Positions 12,163-13,849 of a stretch of 13,849 bases of DNA are shown in pieces (position 1 is the first letter of the stretch; each line of letters begins with the position of its first letter). The DNA lies in the NCBI GenBank assembly GCA_964372275.1, contig CAYJRR010000079.1, positions 1 to 13,849 on the forward strand, given 5' to 3'. This DNA is from CAYJRR01 sp964372275 [NCBI: uncultured bacterium] (lineage in GTDB: Bacteria; CAYJRR01). The notes beneath the pieces were generated by a model. It did not search any database. It was not told the DNA's origin and worked only from the letters and a program-made list of their open reading frames with translations. The position numbers and the translations under genes are program-made.

Positions 12163-13849
12163 ATGAACCCCGCAGCTCGTTTCGCAGCGATCCTTCTCCT
12201 CGGCGGCGCCGCCGCCGGGCTCACCGCCTGCCGCGAACCCGTTGCCGTCGAGCTCGGCGGCCTCGCCCGGCCGTCGTGGTCGGTCGGCGACTCCTGGACG
12301 ATCGCCTCCAAGACCCTTCGCCAGCAGCACGGCGATTCGGTCTCCGGCGACTGGAGCCACGAGCGCCTGTTCACCTTCATCGTCAACGCCGAAGGGACGA
12401 TCGACGGCGTGCCGGTCCACCGCGTCGTCGTCGGCGACGTCGAGGCAGGCGACAACTACCTCACCCTCTACTTCCGCCGGGACGACGGCGCGCTGGTCCG
12501 CGTCGAGGAGTCGGCGCGCAACCGCCGCGGCGGCGCGAAGACGATCGCCGCGAACCTTTTCGGTCACGACGCATTCCCCGTCGTCGGTGACGACCTGCTG
12601 ATCGGTCTCGGGTGGCCCGCCTTCCACGGCCGGAGCGGCTCGTTCGCCTACGACGGCGTGCTGGAAGGGATCGGCGGCTTCGGCGGCGAGGTGGAGCAGC
12701 AGGTGCGCGACCTCGGGGACGGAATCGAGGTGACGCTGCGCCGCGGCTCGACCGAGCTCACGCAGACCTGGTCCAACGGAGAGCCCTGGTTCTCCACGCA
12801 GGTCGTCTCGGGCCGCGCGGCGGCGCGGCTGGTCGAGGTCCGCCGCAAGTCGGCCGACAACGCGGCGACCTCCGTCGAGCCCGTCTTCGCGATCGATACC
12901 TCCGAGGAGGGGGCCGATCGCCCGCTGGGCTGGCCCACCTCCGGCGAGGCCCGCTTCGTGCCGTGGGCGAACCCGGGGATCCTCCCCAACGCGTCGGGCG
13001 AGGCGAGCGGCGTCTGGTCGGGTCACTGGTGGCCGATGCTGGAGAGCGCGTCGACGACGCTCTACGCCGACAACGGCCCGCTCTCGAAGTACGACGCCTA
13101 CGTCCAGGCGGCCGGCTCCTCCAATCCGGGCTCGGTGGCGTGGGAGAAGTCGAACCACAAGACGACCGACTCGAAGAACAGCTGGTGGGGGCACTGCAAC
13201 GGTCTCGCCGCGGCCTCGATCCTCGAGGACGAGCCGAAGGTTCAAGGCCTCGGGAACGGGATCACCTTCACCGTCGGCGACAAGAAGGGGCTCCTCACGG
13301 AGATGAACAACGGCGGAGGCCTCGACCTGTGGGTCGGCTCGCGGAACGACTCCGAGGACGACACCACCTCGGCGGCCTTCAAGGACGTCGTCCCCTACGA
13401 CTTCCACCGCACGCTGGTCGAATGGATCGGCGTCCGCCGCGAGCCGGTGGTGATGGACCTGAACGCCGGACCGCAGGTCTGGAACTACCCCGTCTACCGC
13501 TACGAGATGACGAGCGCCCCGGTCGAGGGGGTGGCCCGCAAGATCAAGGTCACCACCAAGATCTGGAAGGTGAACTTCGCCTCCGCGAACTACGTCGGCG
13601 TGAACAGTGCGCAGACGACCTACACCTATACGCTCACCGTCGACGCGTCCGGGAACCCGGTGCAGGGTCCGTCGGAATGGACCGGCGGCAGCGTCTCCGA
13701 CCATCCCGACTTCATCTGGCATCCGAACGGCCGCGGCACGGGCAGTCCGATCCAGTGGTCGCGGGTCCAGGAGATCGTCCAGCTGGGCCTGGCCTCCTCC
13801 GACGACCATCCGAACTCGGCCTCGGGCGTCGGCGCGAACGACACGCTCG
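12163..13849 (+). CDS. Transglutaminase-elicitor-like lipoprotein (3' end beyond the window)
   Basis: At least 562 residues are present, open to the window edge. Residues 1-23 form a lipoprotein signal peptide with lipobox LTAC (Cys 23). Residues about 35-250 are a beta-rich region of unknown family (PSWSVGDSWTI opening). Residues about 330-460 resemble the transglutaminase elicitor family (PF16683; oomycete GP42 and bacterial relatives): SWWGHCNGLAAASILEDEP (340-358) with the probable nucleophile C345, GITFTVGDKKGLL (366-378), VVPYDFHRTLVEWIGV (409-424) with candidate His 415, and VMDLNAGPQVWNYPVYRYEM (430-449). The family is expected to form Gln-Lys crosslinks or perform a related Cys-acyl reaction. 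The start is set by AGGGAGG (12151-12157). The family match is from remembered motifs, so fold assignment is moderately sure and activity is not. Confidence 0.75.
   Translation, partial: MNPAARFAAILLLGGAAAGLTACREPVAVELGGLARPSWSVGDSWTIASKTLRQQHGDSVSGDWSHERLFTFIVNAEGTIDGVPVHRVVVGDVEAGDNYLTLYFRRDDGALVRVEESARNRRGGAKTIAANLFGHDAFPVVGDDLLIGLGWPAFHGRSGSFAYDGVLEGIGGFGGEVEQQVRDLGDGIEVTLRRGSTELTQTWSNGEPWFSTQVVSGRAAARLVEVRRKSADNAATSVEPVFAIDTSEEGADRPLGWPTSGEARFVPWANPGILPNASGEASGVWSGHWWPMLESASTTLYADNGPLSKYDAYVQAAGSSNPGSVAWEKSNHKTTDSKNSWWGHCNGLAAASILEDEPKVQGLGNGITFTVGDKKGLLTEMNNGGGLDLWVGSRNDSEDDTTSAAFKDVVPYDFHRTLVEWIGVRREPVVMDLNAGPQVWNYPVYRYEMTSAPVEGVARKIKVTTKIWKVNFASANYVGVNSAQTTYTYTLTVDASGNPVQGPSEWTGGSVSDHPDFIWHPNGRGTGSPIQWSRVQEIVQLGLASSDDHPNSASGVGANDTL

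Noticed and set aside
12124-13809. A 561-codon minus-strand open frame opposite the transglutaminase-like gene
   Set aside because: It has no recognisable motif and is Arg/Asp/Val-rich as expected for an antisense reading of GC-rich coding DNA; the plus-strand frame has a lipobox, ribosome site and family motifs.
1-13849. A defence system, secretion island or prophage
   Set aside because: Every gene has a housekeeping, envelope or carbohydrate family assignment. I found no integrase, transposase, toxin-antitoxin pair, nuclease or reverse transcriptase motif.

Overview
This is a high-GC (roughly two-thirds G+C or more by eye), densely packed chromosomal segment from a Gram-negative bacterium. 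The evidence for an LPS-bearing outer membrane is direct: a lipid A-type acyltransferase, a heptose-bisphosphate phosphatase, an LPS-type sugar kinase, a heptosyltransferase-family enzyme and two lipoproteins with clear lipoboxes. The phylum cannot be fixed from the sequence alone. The composition and gene types would fit Myxococcota, Acidobacteriota or a related environmental lineage. I see no IS element, phage gene, CRISPR array, tRNA or rRNA, and no convincing intrinsic terminator.

Layout. (1) 39-2947, + strand: a lipoprotein with a bacterial Ig-like domain and 14 propeller repeats that divide as 7+7, then a MarR-type regulator with a 15-bp palindrome in the short gap before it. (2) 5412-2951, - strand: a GalT/ADP-glucose-phosphorylase-like nucleotidyltransferase and glycogen synthase glgA, joined by a one-base stop/start overlap; this is a carbohydrate storage or sugar-nucleotide pair. 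(3) 5467-8921, + strand: a tightly coupled four-gene operon. It holds a fusion of an LpxL/HtrB-type acyltransferase to a GmhB-type phosphatase, a secreted DUF3108 protein, a 58-residue Trm112-like zinc ribbon, and a KdkA/WaaP-like LPS kinase. (4) 9594-8914, - strand: a class I SAM methyltransferase convergent with the kinase. (5) 9612-11944, + strand: a GT9 heptosyltransferase-like enzyme overlapping a GT4 glycosyltransferase. (6) 12163 to the window end: a lipoprotein resembling the transglutaminase-elicitor family, cut by the window edge, behind a 218-bp spacer that holds a CRP-like palindrome.

Genes in blocks 3-5 plausibly cooperate in building the LPS inner core and lipid A. The phosphatase half of the fusion would feed ADP-heptose synthesis, the acyltransferase half would complete lipid A, the kinase would phosphorylate the core, and the two glycosyltransferases would extend it. 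The DUF3108 protein, zinc ribbon and methyltransferase have no proven role there. The most unusual items are the acyltransferase-phosphatase fusion, the double seven-bladed propeller, the bacterial transglutaminase-elicitor-like lipoprotein, and the GalT-like/GlgA pair, which may really act on ADP-glucose.
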